Positions 51,779 to 60,706 of a stretch of 64,000 bases of DNA are shown one piece after another. The notes under the pieces were generated by a model. That model searched no databases. It had not been told where the DNA came from and worked only from the letters and a program-made list of their open reading frames with translations. The DNA is from an uncultured Pelagibacteraceae bacterium. Its GTDB lineage: Bacteria; Pseudomonadota; Alphaproteobacteria; Pelagibacterales; Pelagibacteraceae. The position numbers were made by a program, and so were the translations under genes. Within the stretch, counting starts at the first letter, position 1, and the number at the start of each line of letters is the position of its first letter. The DNA lies in assembly GCA_902596745.1 (NCBI GenBank), contig CACJUZ010000004.1:1-64000 (forward strand), written 5' to 3'.

Positions 51779-52961
51779 ATCTATAACAATATTTTTGGTC
51801 ATTTCGTCTTTTTTTCTTACATGTATTTTGTCAATTTGGAAAATCATGTCTACACTTCAAGGTTTAAACTTTACAAATCTCAATATCACAGGAGTTTTTT
51901 TTAATGGAATTATTTTGTCTTTGTTATTTGTATTAATTGGAAACAGGATAAATCACTTAATTAAAATATTTTTATTATCATTTTTATTTTCATCTTTATA
52001 TTTTTACTTTAATGAAACATCTCCATATTGGTATATATTTGGAGTTTTCTTGATAATACTATTTTTTACTAACAAATTAAAAAAATATAACACAAAATCT
52101 CTAACTGAAGATTTCATATCCGAAAAAATTATTTTTGATTTTATCACTTTATTTGGCATTGTTTTTTTTGCTTTTGTAATTTTATTTCCATTTTATATTA
52201 TGCTGGTAACAAGTTTTAAAACTCAAATTGCTTTATTAGTCAATCCACTTGATTTTAGCCTAGACTTTTCTAAAAGTTTGAAAGAATTATTTAAATCTTA
52301 TTTTGTAATTTTTGAAACCTACAATTTTAGTAGATACATTTTAATTAGTTCAGCTGTTTCTATAGGAACAGTTATTGTTACATTGTTATTTGCAATTCCA
52401 GCGGCTTATGCAGTTGCTAGATTAAATTTTTTCGGTAAAAATTTTTTATCAACTTCAATTTTAATTATTTATATGTTTCCAGCTATAGTTTTAGTAATCC
52501 CATTATATACTGTATTTAGTCAATTAGGGTTAAGAAACTCAATCTTTGGTCTATTGATAGTTTATACTGCTACGACTCTACCAGTAGCTATTTATATGTT
52601 GCAAGGGTATTTTAAAAGTATTCCTAAAGAAATTGAAGATGCAGGTATCATGGATGGCCAAAATTGGTTTGGTATTATTTTAAAAATTATTATTCCGTTA
52701 AGTTTACCAGCGATTTCATCAGTCGCTTTATATGTTTTTATGATTGCATGGAATGAATTCCTTTTTTCTTTGATGTTTTTAGATAGCCCAAAATCTTTTA
52801 CTCTATCCAGGGCTATTCAATATTTAAGTGGGGATGCAGAAACTCCACGCCAATATTTAATGGCTGGATCTGTTATAGTTACCCTACCAGTGCTTTTTAT
52901 TTTTGTATATTTTGAAAAATATTTAGTTAGTGGCCTTACATCTGGCGGTGTTAAAGGGTAG
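51768..52961 (+). CDS. Sugar ABC transporter permease (MalG-type) with extra hydrophobic N-terminus
   Basis: IPKEIEDAGIMDGQNWFGIILKIIIPLSLPAI EAA loop; start set at ATG 51768 (MKFKSI). Confidence 0.9.
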   Translation: MKFKSITIFLVISSFFLTCILSIWKIMSTLQGLNFTNLNITGVFFNGIILSLLFVLIGNRINHLIKIFLLSFLFSSLYFYFNETSPYWYIFGVFLIILFFTNKLKKYNTKSLTEDFISEKIIFDFITLFGIVFFAFVILFPFYIMLVTSFKTQIALLVNPLDFSLDFSKSLKELFKSYFVIFETYNFSRYILISSAVSIGTVIVTLLFAIPAAYAVARLNFFGKNFLSTSILIIYMFPAIVLVIPLYTVFSQLGLRNSIFGLLIVYTATTLPVAIYMLQGYFKSIPKEIEDAGIMDGQNWFGIILKIIIPLSLPAISSVALYVFMIAWNEFLFSLMFLDSPKSFTLSRAIQYLSGDAETPRQYLMAGSVIVTLPVLFIFVYFEKYLVSGLTSGGVKG

Positions 52962-53039
52962 TTCTTTAATAAAATAAATTTACTTATTAAACTTGTTCAA
53001 TTATACATATTAGCTTAAATACTCATGAAAATAACTCAT

Positions 53040-53078
53040 GCCCTCGTGGTGAAATTGGTAGACACAAAGGACTTAAAA
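53040..53078 (+). pseudogene. tRNA-Leu(UAA) 5'-half fragment (39 nt exact copy)
   Basis: gccctcgtggtgaaattggtagacacaaaggacttaaaa is identical to 54042..54080; no matching 3' half follows. Confidence 0.9.
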
Positions 53079-53101
53079 CCCTAGGAATTCAGAAAGTTTA
53101 G

Positions 53102-53131
53102 AGTCTCAGATAGTCTCAGATGGTCTCAAAG
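53102..53131 (+). repeat. Tandem 10-mers AGTCTCAGAT / AGTCTCAGAT / GGTCTCAAAG
   Basis: Directly readable; two exact copies plus one degenerate copy, 24 bp after the tRNA fragment. Confidence 0.9.
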
Positions 53132-53197
53132 CATTGTTAATCTTAACTTTTTAATTTTACCACTCAATTAAGATTAAAAATTAAGGCCAATTAATTT

Positions 53198-53231
53198 GTG
53201 CAAACTAGTGGACAGACTAGGAGACAGAAAG
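53198..53231 (+). repeat. Imperfect direct repeat copy A: GTGCAAACTAGTGGACAGACTAGGAGACAGAAAG
   Basis: Matches GTGCAGACTAAGTGCAGACTAGGAGATAGAGACG at about 53933..53966. Confidence 0.8.
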
Positions 53232-53245
53232 GTAAAATTACCTTT

Positions 53246-53503
53246 GTGAAAAAAATAAAATTTAAAGAATGGTTTAAATTTGATGGAAATTGGTCAACTG
53301 TAATTTTTATACTGACTTGTGTTATAGTAGGGTCATTTTTCGATCATTTTTTTAGCGATCATACATTATATCCAGAGTTTATTAGAGAATGGAACCCTTT
53401 GTGGAAAGGTTTATTCTTTGCATTTATTATTAGTTCACCTTATCTTATTTATCTATTATATCAGGAAGTTGTAAAAACCTGGAATGAGCGAGATAAATAT
53501 TAA
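53246..53503 (+). CDS. Small membrane protein, unknown function
   Basis: ORF with two hydrophobic segments; GTG start at 53246 preferred since the upstream codons of the track ORF lie in the repeat. Confidence 0.55.
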   Translation: MKKIKFKEWFKFDGNWSTVIFILTCVIVGSFFDHFFSDHTLYPEFIREWNPLWKGLFFAFIISSPYLIYLLYQEVVKTWNERDKY

Positions 53504-53506
53504 AAA

Positions 53507-53911
53507 ATGAATACAAAAAAATTTAAGAATTTAATTTTATTTCAATTTTTTTTAACAATTTCACTTGCTATTAAAGCTTTGTTTTATCCTTACGCTTTAG
53601 CACCTGAAGAATTATCAACTGCTATCTTAGCTTATGATGATCTCCAACCGTTACCGGATACATTTACATCAATAATGATATTTGTGATTTTAATAATTTC
53701 AATTGTATCGTTGATTATGGTTTATAAATTAAAAAAAATTGGCAGATTGTTATACCTAATTGCCATTGCTGCCTCTTTTTTATTAATATTTTCTGGAAGT
53801 TATTTTGTTTATGACCCACTTGAACTGTTTCTTGAAATTACTATTACTTTTATATCTGGAGCAGTGATAAGCCTAGCTTACTTTTCAAGCCTAAGTAAGT
53901 CTTTCAAATAA
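53507..53911 (+). CDS. Four-TM membrane protein, unknown function
   Basis: Four hydrophobic segments; immediately follows previous ORF. Confidence 0.6.
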   Translation: MNTKKFKNLILFQFFLTISLAIKALFYPYALAPEELSTAILAYDDLQPLPDTFTSIMIFVILIISIVSLIMVYKLKKIGRLLYLIAIAASFLLIFSGSYFVYDPLELFLEITITFISGAVISLAYFSSLSKSFK

Positions 53912-53931
53912 ACACTTAATTTATAAAAAAA

Positions 53932-53967
53932 AGTGCAGACTAAGTGCAGACTAGGAGATAGAGACGG
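53932..53967 (+). repeat. Imperfect direct repeat copy B, containing tandem AGTGCAGACTA x2
   Basis: AGTGCAGACTA at 53932..53942 and 53943..53953, then GGAGATAGAGACGG. Confidence 0.85.
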
Positions 53968-54041
53968 AAAATAATTTATTTTTACTTCTTTAAAACTCTT
54001 GTGTATTAATATATTAACAATATCAACAAAATATGACTAAA

Positions 54042-54127
54042 GCCCTCGTGGTGAAATTGGTAGACACAAAGGACTTAAAATCCTTGCCCTTTTGGGAGTG
54101 CCAGTTCGAGTCTGGCCGAGGGCACCA
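54042..54127 (+). tRNA. tRNA-Leu (anticodon UAA)
   Basis: Acceptor GCCCTCG/CGAGGGC, anticodon loop CTTAAAA, variable arm CCC-TTTT-GGG, T arm GCCAG-TTCGAGT-CTGGC, encoded CCA. Confidence 0.97.
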
Positions 54128-54130
54128 CTA

Positions 54131-54907
54131 ATGAAAAAATATCATTTTATTTTTGATAATAATAAAAAAGCACAGATCTTTAAAAAAAAACTTTTAAAGG
54201 TTTTTAAAAACTTTTCACCATCAAAATCTTCATGCATTATTATATTTGGAGGTGATGGATTTATGTTGAGAAATTTAAAAAAATACTTCAAATATAATAA
54301 ACCGTTTTATGGTGTAAATTGTGGAAGCTATGGGTTTTTGATGAACAGTTCAAATATCAAGCACTTAGAAAGTCGAATATCTAAATCAAAAAAAACCACT
54401 ATAAATAGTTTATCTGTTAACTGTTCTTATGGAAATGGTTTGAAAAAAAATTTAATAGCTATTAATGAAATTTCTGTTTTAAGGCAAAGCAAACAAACTG
54501 CTTCACTTAATATTTCTGTTGGGCAAAATGAAATAATAAAAAAACTTATTGGTGATGGAGTATTAGTATCAACGCCAGCTGGAAGCACTGCTTATAATTT
54601 ATCAGTACATGGACCAATTTTATCTTTAAATTCTGGCAAATTGGCAATAACTCCAATTAGTCCTTTTAGACCCAGAAGATGGAAAGGTAAAATTATTTCT
54701 AATAAATCCGCCGTAAAAATTAAAAATTTAAATCCTCAAAAAAGGCCAATTGCAGCTGTAGCAGATAATATAGAACTTAGAAACGTAAAAAGTTTATCTA
54801 TAAAAAGAAATAAGAAAATTAATATTAGATTATTATTTGATAGAAGCAGAAGTTTAGTTAAAAGAATAAAAAACGAAATTAAAAGACAAAAAAGCTCTAA
54901 AAAATAA
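54131..54907 (+). CDS. nadK: NAD kinase
   Basis: IIIFGGDGFMLRN; GVNCGSYGFLMN; GDGVLVSTPAGSTAYNLSVHGPIL. Starts 3 bp after the tRNA CCA. Confidence 0.92.
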   Translation: MKKYHFIFDNNKKAQIFKKKLLKVFKNFSPSKSSCIIIFGGDGFMLRNLKKYFKYNKPFYGVNCGSYGFLMNSSNIKHLESRISKSKKTTINSLSVNCSYGNGLKKNLIAINEISVLRQSKQTASLNISVGQNEIIKKLIGDGVLVSTPAGSTAYNLSVHGPILSLNSGKLAITPISPFRPRRWKGKIISNKSAVKIKNLNPQKRPIAAVADNIELRNVKSLSIKRNKKINIRLLFDRSRSLVKRIKNEIKRQKSSKK

Positions 54908-54915
54908 TAATATAA

Positions 54916-56328
54916 ATGAATTATAAAGCTATAATATTTTACATAGGACTTTTTGTTTTTCCTCTTTCTGGGCTTGCTTTACTAAATATTCTCTATTCAA
55001 CCTATTTTGATTATTTTTTAAGTATTCAATCTTATACAATTACTTTTTTTCTCACTTTAATAACCGGATCTTTTTTTTGTTTTTATGGAAAAAATTCTGT
55101 TAAAAAAATTACTTTTTATGAGCAGTTACTTTTAATTATTTTGGTATATTTTATATCTTCAATTTTTGTATCTTTACCTTATTATTTGAGCAATTATCAG
55201 ATTACTTTTGTAGATTCTTTTTTTGAGAGTATTTCAGGAATTACTTCAACAGGTTTTTCTATATTTGAAAATATAAAATATTTAGATCCTACATTAATAT
55301 TGTGGCGATCTTCCTCTCAATGGATTGGAGGATTATACTTTCTCATATTTTTAATTATTGTTTTCTCAAACAACCAATACAATTTTAGACTAAATCATTT
55401 AGTCTATACAGGAAACATGGGATCTTTTTCAAAATCGAATACTAAAAACATTTTGCTGCAGATCTCTTTGGTTTATTCATTATTAACATTATTAATATTT
55501 ATAATTCTTAATATAGGAGACGTAAGACTCTTTAACTCTCTAAATTTATCTATGACAATTATTTCTAACGGGGGATTTTTGCCAACAAATAGTTTGAGCC
55601 AAATATTTTTGAAAAACAATCATCACTTTCTTATGATTAGTTTAATAATACCTTTGCTGAATATTTTTTTTCTTCTTAATTGTTTCAATAAAAAAAAATT
55701 AATTTACAATCATCAAGAAGATTTGTTTTTAATAATCTTTGTATCAATTTTATCTCTAATTTTGTTCTATTCTTTCAATAACATTAATTTCAGTGAGATT
55801 GTAATTAATGTTGTAACAAGCGTAAGTAATTCGGGTATTTCATTTGCTAAATCTTACGACGGCAGTATAATATTTATTTTTTTATGCATAATGGGAGGAT
55901 CTTTAATCTCAAATTCTTCTGGTATTAAATTTATTAGAATTTATATATTAATAAAAACAGCTGCTGCAGAAATAATAAGATTAGTTAGACCAAATAACGT
56001 TTTTAACAATACAATTTTTTATTCAGAAAAAAAAATAGATAATCAAATGATTAACTTATCTTTTTTAGTATTTATATCTTTTTTTATAAGTATTTTTATT
56101 TTGTCTAGTATTTTAGTTTTAGACAAAATAAATTTTGAAAACTCTTTTAAACTCTCCATATTAACACTCACAAATACGACAAATTCTACATTATATGGTT
56201 TAAGCGATATCAATTTTGCCAATCTTTTAAGTAGTACGAAATTATTTTTAATAATATTTATGATAATAGGAAAAATTGAGTTAATATCAGTGCTTATATT
56301 ATTCAAAAGAATTTTTTTTAAAGAATAA
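54916..56328 (+). CDS. trkH: TrkH-family potassium uptake protein
   Basis: FFESISGITSTGFSIFENI selectivity-filter-like segment; WRSSSQWIGGLYFLIFLIIVF. Confidence 0.85.
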   Translation: MNYKAIIFYIGLFVFPLSGLALLNILYSTYFDYFLSIQSYTITFFLTLITGSFFCFYGKNSVKKITFYEQLLLIILVYFISSIFVSLPYYLSNYQITFVDSFFESISGITSTGFSIFENIKYLDPTLILWRSSSQWIGGLYFLIFLIIVFSNNQYNFRLNHLVYTGNMGSFSKSNTKNILLQISLVYSLLTLLIFIILNIGDVRLFNSLNLSMTIISNGGFLPTNSLSQIFLKNNHHFLMISLIIPLLNIFFLLNCFNKKKLIYNHQEDLFLIIFVSILSLILFYSFNNINFSEIVINVVTSVSNSGISFAKSYDGSIIFIFLCIMGGSLISNSSGIKFIRIYILIKTAAAEIIRLVRPNNVFNNTIFYSEKKIDNQMINLSFLVFISFFISIFILSSILVLDKINFENSFKLSILTLTNTTNSTLYGLSDINFANLLSSTKLFLIIFMIIGKIELISVLILFKRIFFKE

Positions 56329-56330
56329 GT

Positions 56331-57377
56331 ATGTCAAAGATTGTTATAATTGGTGCTGGCGCAATGGGTTCAGCTTTTGCTTTACCGTGTATTGATAATA
56401 ATCATGATGTAAGTATTGTTGGCACTCATTTAGAAAATGAATTCATTGATAATTTAAAAGCAAATGACAATATTCACCCTGGATTGAATGTTAAAGTAAA
56501 TAAGAAAATTAAGATATATAAGTTAGAAAACTTGACCAAATTACTAGACACTAATACAGATTTAATTGTTTTAGGAATAAGTTCAAAGGGAATTAAATGG
56601 GTCTCTGATCAGCTAAGCAAAATTTATAAAGATAAAGAAATTCCAAATTTACTTATGCTCACAAAAGGTTTGAGTATTCATAACAACAATTATGAGTTAT
56701 TGGTTGATAAACTTAAAAGATTATTAGCAGATAATGGAATTAAAAAAACAAACATATCAGCTGTAGGCGGACCATGTCTTGCAGCAGGATTAGCAAATAA
56801 AGTACACAGCAGTGTTGTTGTAGCCAACGAGGATATTAAAACCGCCAAAGAAATTGCTGATATGTTAAATACAAGCTACTACCACACGTCATTTTCTAAT
56901 GATTTAAATGGTGTGGAAGTTTCAGCTGCTATAAAAAATATATTTTCAATGGCAGTTGGTGCTGCTAAGGGATTATGTAGTGAGAATATTTCTGACGACG
57001 TAAGAGAAAAAAATTATTTAAATACATCTTCCGCATTAATTAAACAATCAATTCATGAAATGGAAGTATTTGTTGAACACTTAAAAGGAAAAAGAGAAAC
57101 AGTTAAAGGTCTTGCAGGTTTAGGCGATTTATATGTAAGTTCAGGCGGAGGAAGAAATGCTAGAATGGGTTCTTATATTGGTAAAGGATTAACTTTTTCA
57201 GAGGCAAAAAAAACAAAAATGGAAAAAGTAACTGTAGAGGGAGCAGATTTGGCAATAGAAATTGCAAAAAAAGTAAATGAAGATTTTGATAAAAAAAAAT
57301 TACCATTAATGTTAGCTATGATAAATGCGATAGTTGAGGATAAAAAACTTGAACTTAATTGGGAAGCTTTTAGATAA
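56331..57377 (+). CDS. gpsA: Glycerol-3-phosphate dehydrogenase [NAD(P)+]
   Basis: IVIIGAGAMGSAFALPCIDNNHDVSIVG; SAAIKNIFSMAVGAAKGL; GLAGLGDLYVSSGGGRNARMGSYIG. Confidence 0.9.
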   Translation: MSKIVIIGAGAMGSAFALPCIDNNHDVSIVGTHLENEFIDNLKANDNIHPGLNVKVNKKIKIYKLENLTKLLDTNTDLIVLGISSKGIKWVSDQLSKIYKDKEIPNLLMLTKGLSIHNNNYELLVDKLKRLLADNGIKKTNISAVGGPCLAAGLANKVHSSVVVANEDIKTAKEIADMLNTSYYHTSFSNDLNGVEVSAAIKNIFSMAVGAAKGLCSENISDDVREKNYLNTSSALIKQSIHEMEVFVEHLKGKRETVKGLAGLGDLYVSSGGGRNARMGSYIGKGLTFSEAKKTKMEKVTVEGADLAIEIAKKVNEDFDKKKLPLMLAMINAIVEDKKLELNWEAFR

Positions 57378-58858
57378 TGAAAAAATTTATAATTTCTATA
57401 GATGCTGGCACAACTTCAAACAGAGCAATCCTTTTTGATTTAAAAGGCAAACCTATTTTTTCTTCTCAAAAAGAATTTACACAATACTTTCCTAAAAGTG
57501 GTTGGGTTGAGCATAATCCTGAAGAAATTTGGGATACTACAAGGAAAGTTTTAAAAGAAGTTATATCTAAAGCAAAAAAATTAAAAGGAAAAATATTAGC
57601 GATAGGAATAACAAATCAAAGAGAAACAACAGTTTTGTGGAATAAAAAAACAGGTAAACCAGTTTATAAAGCTATAGTCTGGCAAGATCGTAGGCAGGCA
57701 GAGTATTGTAAAAAATTAAAAAAACAAAATAAAGAAACTCTTATATTTAATAAAACAGGTCTTCCTATTGACTCTTATTTTTCAGGTACAAAAATCAAAT
57801 GGATTTTAGACAATGTTTCACAGGCTAGAAAACTAATGAATAAGAAACAACTTCTTTTCGGTACTATTGACAGCTTTTTAATTTGGAGACTCACAAAAGG
57901 ACAAGTTCATGCAACTGATGCGACGAACGCAAGCAGAACTATGATTTTTAATATTTCTACAAACAAATGGGATGACACTATTCTTAAAATATTAAAAATA
58001 AAAAAACATATCCTTCCAGAAGTAAAAAATTGTGCTGATGATTATGGGCATACACATTCATCAATCACTGGCGAGTCAATTCCAATAGCTGGAGTTGTTG
58101 GAGATCAACAGTCTGCATCGATAGGCCAATGTTGTTTTGAACCCGGTTCATTAAAAAGCACATATGGGACAGGTGCGTTTGTATTGTTAAATACCGGTTA
58201 TAAAAAAATTTATTCTAAGAATAGATTACTCACAACAATAGGTTATAGAATTAACGGTAAGACTACTTATGCCATGGAAGGCTCTATTTTTATTGCTGGG
58301 GCTGGTGTTCAATGGTTAAGAGATAGAATGAAATTTTTTAAGAAGGCTTTTGAAACAGAAAAAATTTTAAAATCTTTAAAAGATAATAGAGATGTATATT
58401 TAGTACCAGCATTTACAGGTATGGGGGCACCTTATTGGAATCAGCATTCCAGAGGTGTTTTAAGTGGCTTAACAAGAGATACAGGTCCAAAAGAAATTGT
58501 AAGAGCTACGATAGAGTCTGTTGCCTATCAAACTCACGATTTATTTGAAGCAATGAAACATGATGGTTTAAGACCGAGAATGGTTAAAGTAGATGGAGGA
58601 ATGGTTATGAATAATTGGTTTTCTCAATTTTTATCTGATGTAGTAAACGTAAAAGTTTACAGACCTAAAGTTCATGAGACTACAGCATTAGGCGCAGCAT
58701 TCATGGCTGGATTGAAAATTGGAGCGTATAAATCTTTAAAAGATATTTCTAAAAACTGGAGTCTTGAGAAAAAATTTACTCCTAAAATGAAAAATAGCGA
58801 CAGAAAAACACTTCTGATAGGCTGGTCAAAAGCTATTAAAAGAGCGCTCATAAATTAA
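57377..58858 (+). CDS. glpK: Glycerol kinase
   Basis: SIDAGTTSNRAILFD; GDQQSASIGQCCFEPGSLKSTYGTGAFVLLNTG; VDGGMVMNNWFSQFLSDV. Confidence 0.96.
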   Translation: MKKFIISIDAGTTSNRAILFDLKGKPIFSSQKEFTQYFPKSGWVEHNPEEIWDTTRKVLKEVISKAKKLKGKILAIGITNQRETTVLWNKKTGKPVYKAIVWQDRRQAEYCKKLKKQNKETLIFNKTGLPIDSYFSGTKIKWILDNVSQARKLMNKKQLLFGTIDSFLIWRLTKGQVHATDATNASRTMIFNISTNKWDDTILKILKIKKHILPEVKNCADDYGHTHSSITGESIPIAGVVGDQQSASIGQCCFEPGSLKSTYGTGAFVLLNTGYKKIYSKNRLLTTIGYRINGKTTYAMEGSIFIAGAGVQWLRDRMKFFKKAFETEKILKSLKDNRDVYLVPAFTGMGAPYWNQHSRGVLSGLTRDTGPKEIVRATIESVAYQTHDLFEAMKHDGLRPRMVKVDGGMVMNNWFSQFLSDVVNVKVYRPKVHETTALGAAFMAGLKIGAYKSLKDISKNWSLEKKFTPKMKNSDRKTLLIGWSKAIKRALIN

Positions 58859-58955
58859 ATCAATTTATAGTTGTATAAATTTTAAGAATTAAGTCTGTAC
58901 AAATAAGTTCTATTTTGCTTCAATTAATAAATTAACAAACAACAGAGGGGAATTA

Positions 58956-60686
58956 ATGTTTAAAACATTGAAAACTATAATAGCTGTTGCTGTTTCATTT
59001 TCTATACTTACTATTTCGAATGCTATTGCAGATGGTCACATGGCTGCAATTAAGAAATGGTCTAATGGTGAGTTTAGTCTTTCTACGCTTTCTGCAAAAG
59101 AAAGAGAGAAAGAACTACAATGGTTTCACGATGCTGCAAAGCCATTCAAAGGAATGTCTATTAAAGTATTGTCAGAAACTATTCCTACTCACGAGTATGA
59201 ATCAAAAGTTTTAACAAAAGCTTTTGAAGAAATTACTGGGATTAAAGTAAATCACCAGTTACTTGGAGAAGGTGACGTAGTAATGGCAGTACAAACACAG
59301 ATGCAAACTAACGTAAGTATTTACGATGCATACATCAATGACTCAGATTTGATTGGTACTCACGCTAGAATGCAACAAGCTGTAAACCTAACGAAATGGA
59401 TGGCCGGAGAAGGTAAAGATGTTACTTTACCAACTTTAGACTTAAATGATTTCATTGGTAAACAGTTTACTACAGGTCCAGATGGCGACTTATACCAATT
59501 GCCTGACCAACAATTTGCTAACCTTTACTGGTTTAGAAAAGATTGGTTTGACAGACCTGAAATCAAAAAGGGTTTTAAAGCCAAATACGGATATGATTTA
59601 GGTGTACCTTTAAATTGGTCTGCTTATGAAGACATCGCTAAATACTTCTCAGAAGACGTGAAGAATATCGACGGTGTTAGAATTTACGGTCACATGGACT
59701 ACGGTAAAAGAGCTCCTGACTTAGGTTGGAGAATGACTGACGCGTGGTTATCAATGGCTGGAGCAGGTGATGTAGGAAAACCTAATGGAATACCAGTGGA
59801 CGAGTGGGGAATAAGAATGGAAAAAGGTTCTTGTAACCCTGTTGGAGCTTCAGTAACAAGAGGTGGAGCTGCTAACGGTCCTGCTGCTGTATACGCAATC
59901 AGAAAATGGGATGAGTGGTTAAGAAATTACGCTCCTCCAGGTGCTGCGGCTATGGACTTCTATCAGTCTCTACCGTCACTATCTTCTGGGAACGTTGCTC
60001 AGCAAATATTCTGGTACACAGCTTTCACAGCCTCTTTAGTAGGAAAAAATCCTAACAATAAAGTTGTTGATGATAAGGGTATGCCGTTATGGAGAATGGG
60101 TCCATCACCAAAAGGACCTTATTGGGAAGAAGGCATGAAGCTTGGATATCAAGATGCTGGATCATGGACTTTATTTAAGTCTACACCAGTTAAAAATAGA
60201 AAAGCTGCATGGTTGTACGCTCAATTCGTTGTATCAAAAACAGTAGATCTTAAGAAAAGTCACGTAGGTTTAACTATCATTAGAGATAGTTCAATAGACC
60301 ACAAATCTTTCACAGAAAGAGCACCAGCACTTGGTGGACTAGTTGAGTTCTACAGATCAAACAACAGAAATATTTGGTCACCAACAGGTGTAAACGTTCC
60401 GGACTATCCGAAACTTGCACAAATCTGGTGGCAACAAATTGGAGATGTAAACTCAGGTGCGTTTACTCCACAACAAGCTATGGATCGTCTTGCAGAAGAG
60501 ATGGACTTAGTAATGTCTCGTATGGAAGCTGCTGACAAAGGTAGTAATGCATACGGTGGATGTGGACCAAGACTTAATAAACCAAGAGAAGCTTCTTATT
60601 GGTTAAATAAGAAAGGTTCACCAAAAGCTAAACGTGATGAGAAACCTCAAGGAAAAACTGTTCCATACGCAAAAGCTTGGAAATAG
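58956..60686 (+). CDS. glpV: Glycerol ABC transporter substrate-binding protein (GlpV-like)
   Basis: Signal peptide, 576-aa SBP; synteny with glpK and two ATPases/two permeases as in rhizobial glpVSTPQ. Confidence 0.85.
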   Translation: MFKTLKTIIAVAVSFSILTISNAIADGHMAAIKKWSNGEFSLSTLSAKEREKELQWFHDAAKPFKGMSIKVLSETIPTHEYESKVLTKAFEEITGIKVNHQLLGEGDVVMAVQTQMQTNVSIYDAYINDSDLIGTHARMQQAVNLTKWMAGEGKDVTLPTLDLNDFIGKQFTTGPDGDLYQLPDQQFANLYWFRKDWFDRPEIKKGFKAKYGYDLGVPLNWSAYEDIAKYFSEDVKNIDGVRIYGHMDYGKRAPDLGWRMTDAWLSMAGAGDVGKPNGIPVDEWGIRMEKGSCNPVGASVTRGGAANGPAAVYAIRKWDEWLRNYAPPGAAAMDFYQSLPSLSSGNVAQQIFWYTAFTASLVGKNPNNKVVDDKGMPLWRMGPSPKGPYWEEGMKLGYQDAGSWTLFKSTPVKNRKAAWLYAQFVVSKTVDLKKSHVGLTIIRDSSIDHKSFTERAPALGGLVEFYRSNNRNIWSPTGVNVPDYPKLAQIWWQQIGDVNSGAFTPQQAMDRLAEEMDLVMSRMEAADKGSNAYGGCGPRLNKPREASYWLNKKGSPKAKRDEKPQGKTVPYAKAWK

Positions 60687-60706
60687 TAAGAGGTTAATCT
60701 AAATTG

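Noticed and set aside
53040-53131. Second functional tRNA-Leu gene
   Set aside because: Only the 5' half matches; no paired anticodon-stem 3' arm, T arm or acceptor 3' strand follows, so it is called a fragment.
54092-54130. ORF-track start of nadK inside the tRNA
   Set aside because: The codons MGVPVRVWPRAPL are the tRNA 3' half; ATG 54131 is the sensible start.
58987-59214. Alternative-frame ORF inside glpV
   Set aside because: Out-of-frame overlap with a confident SBP gene.
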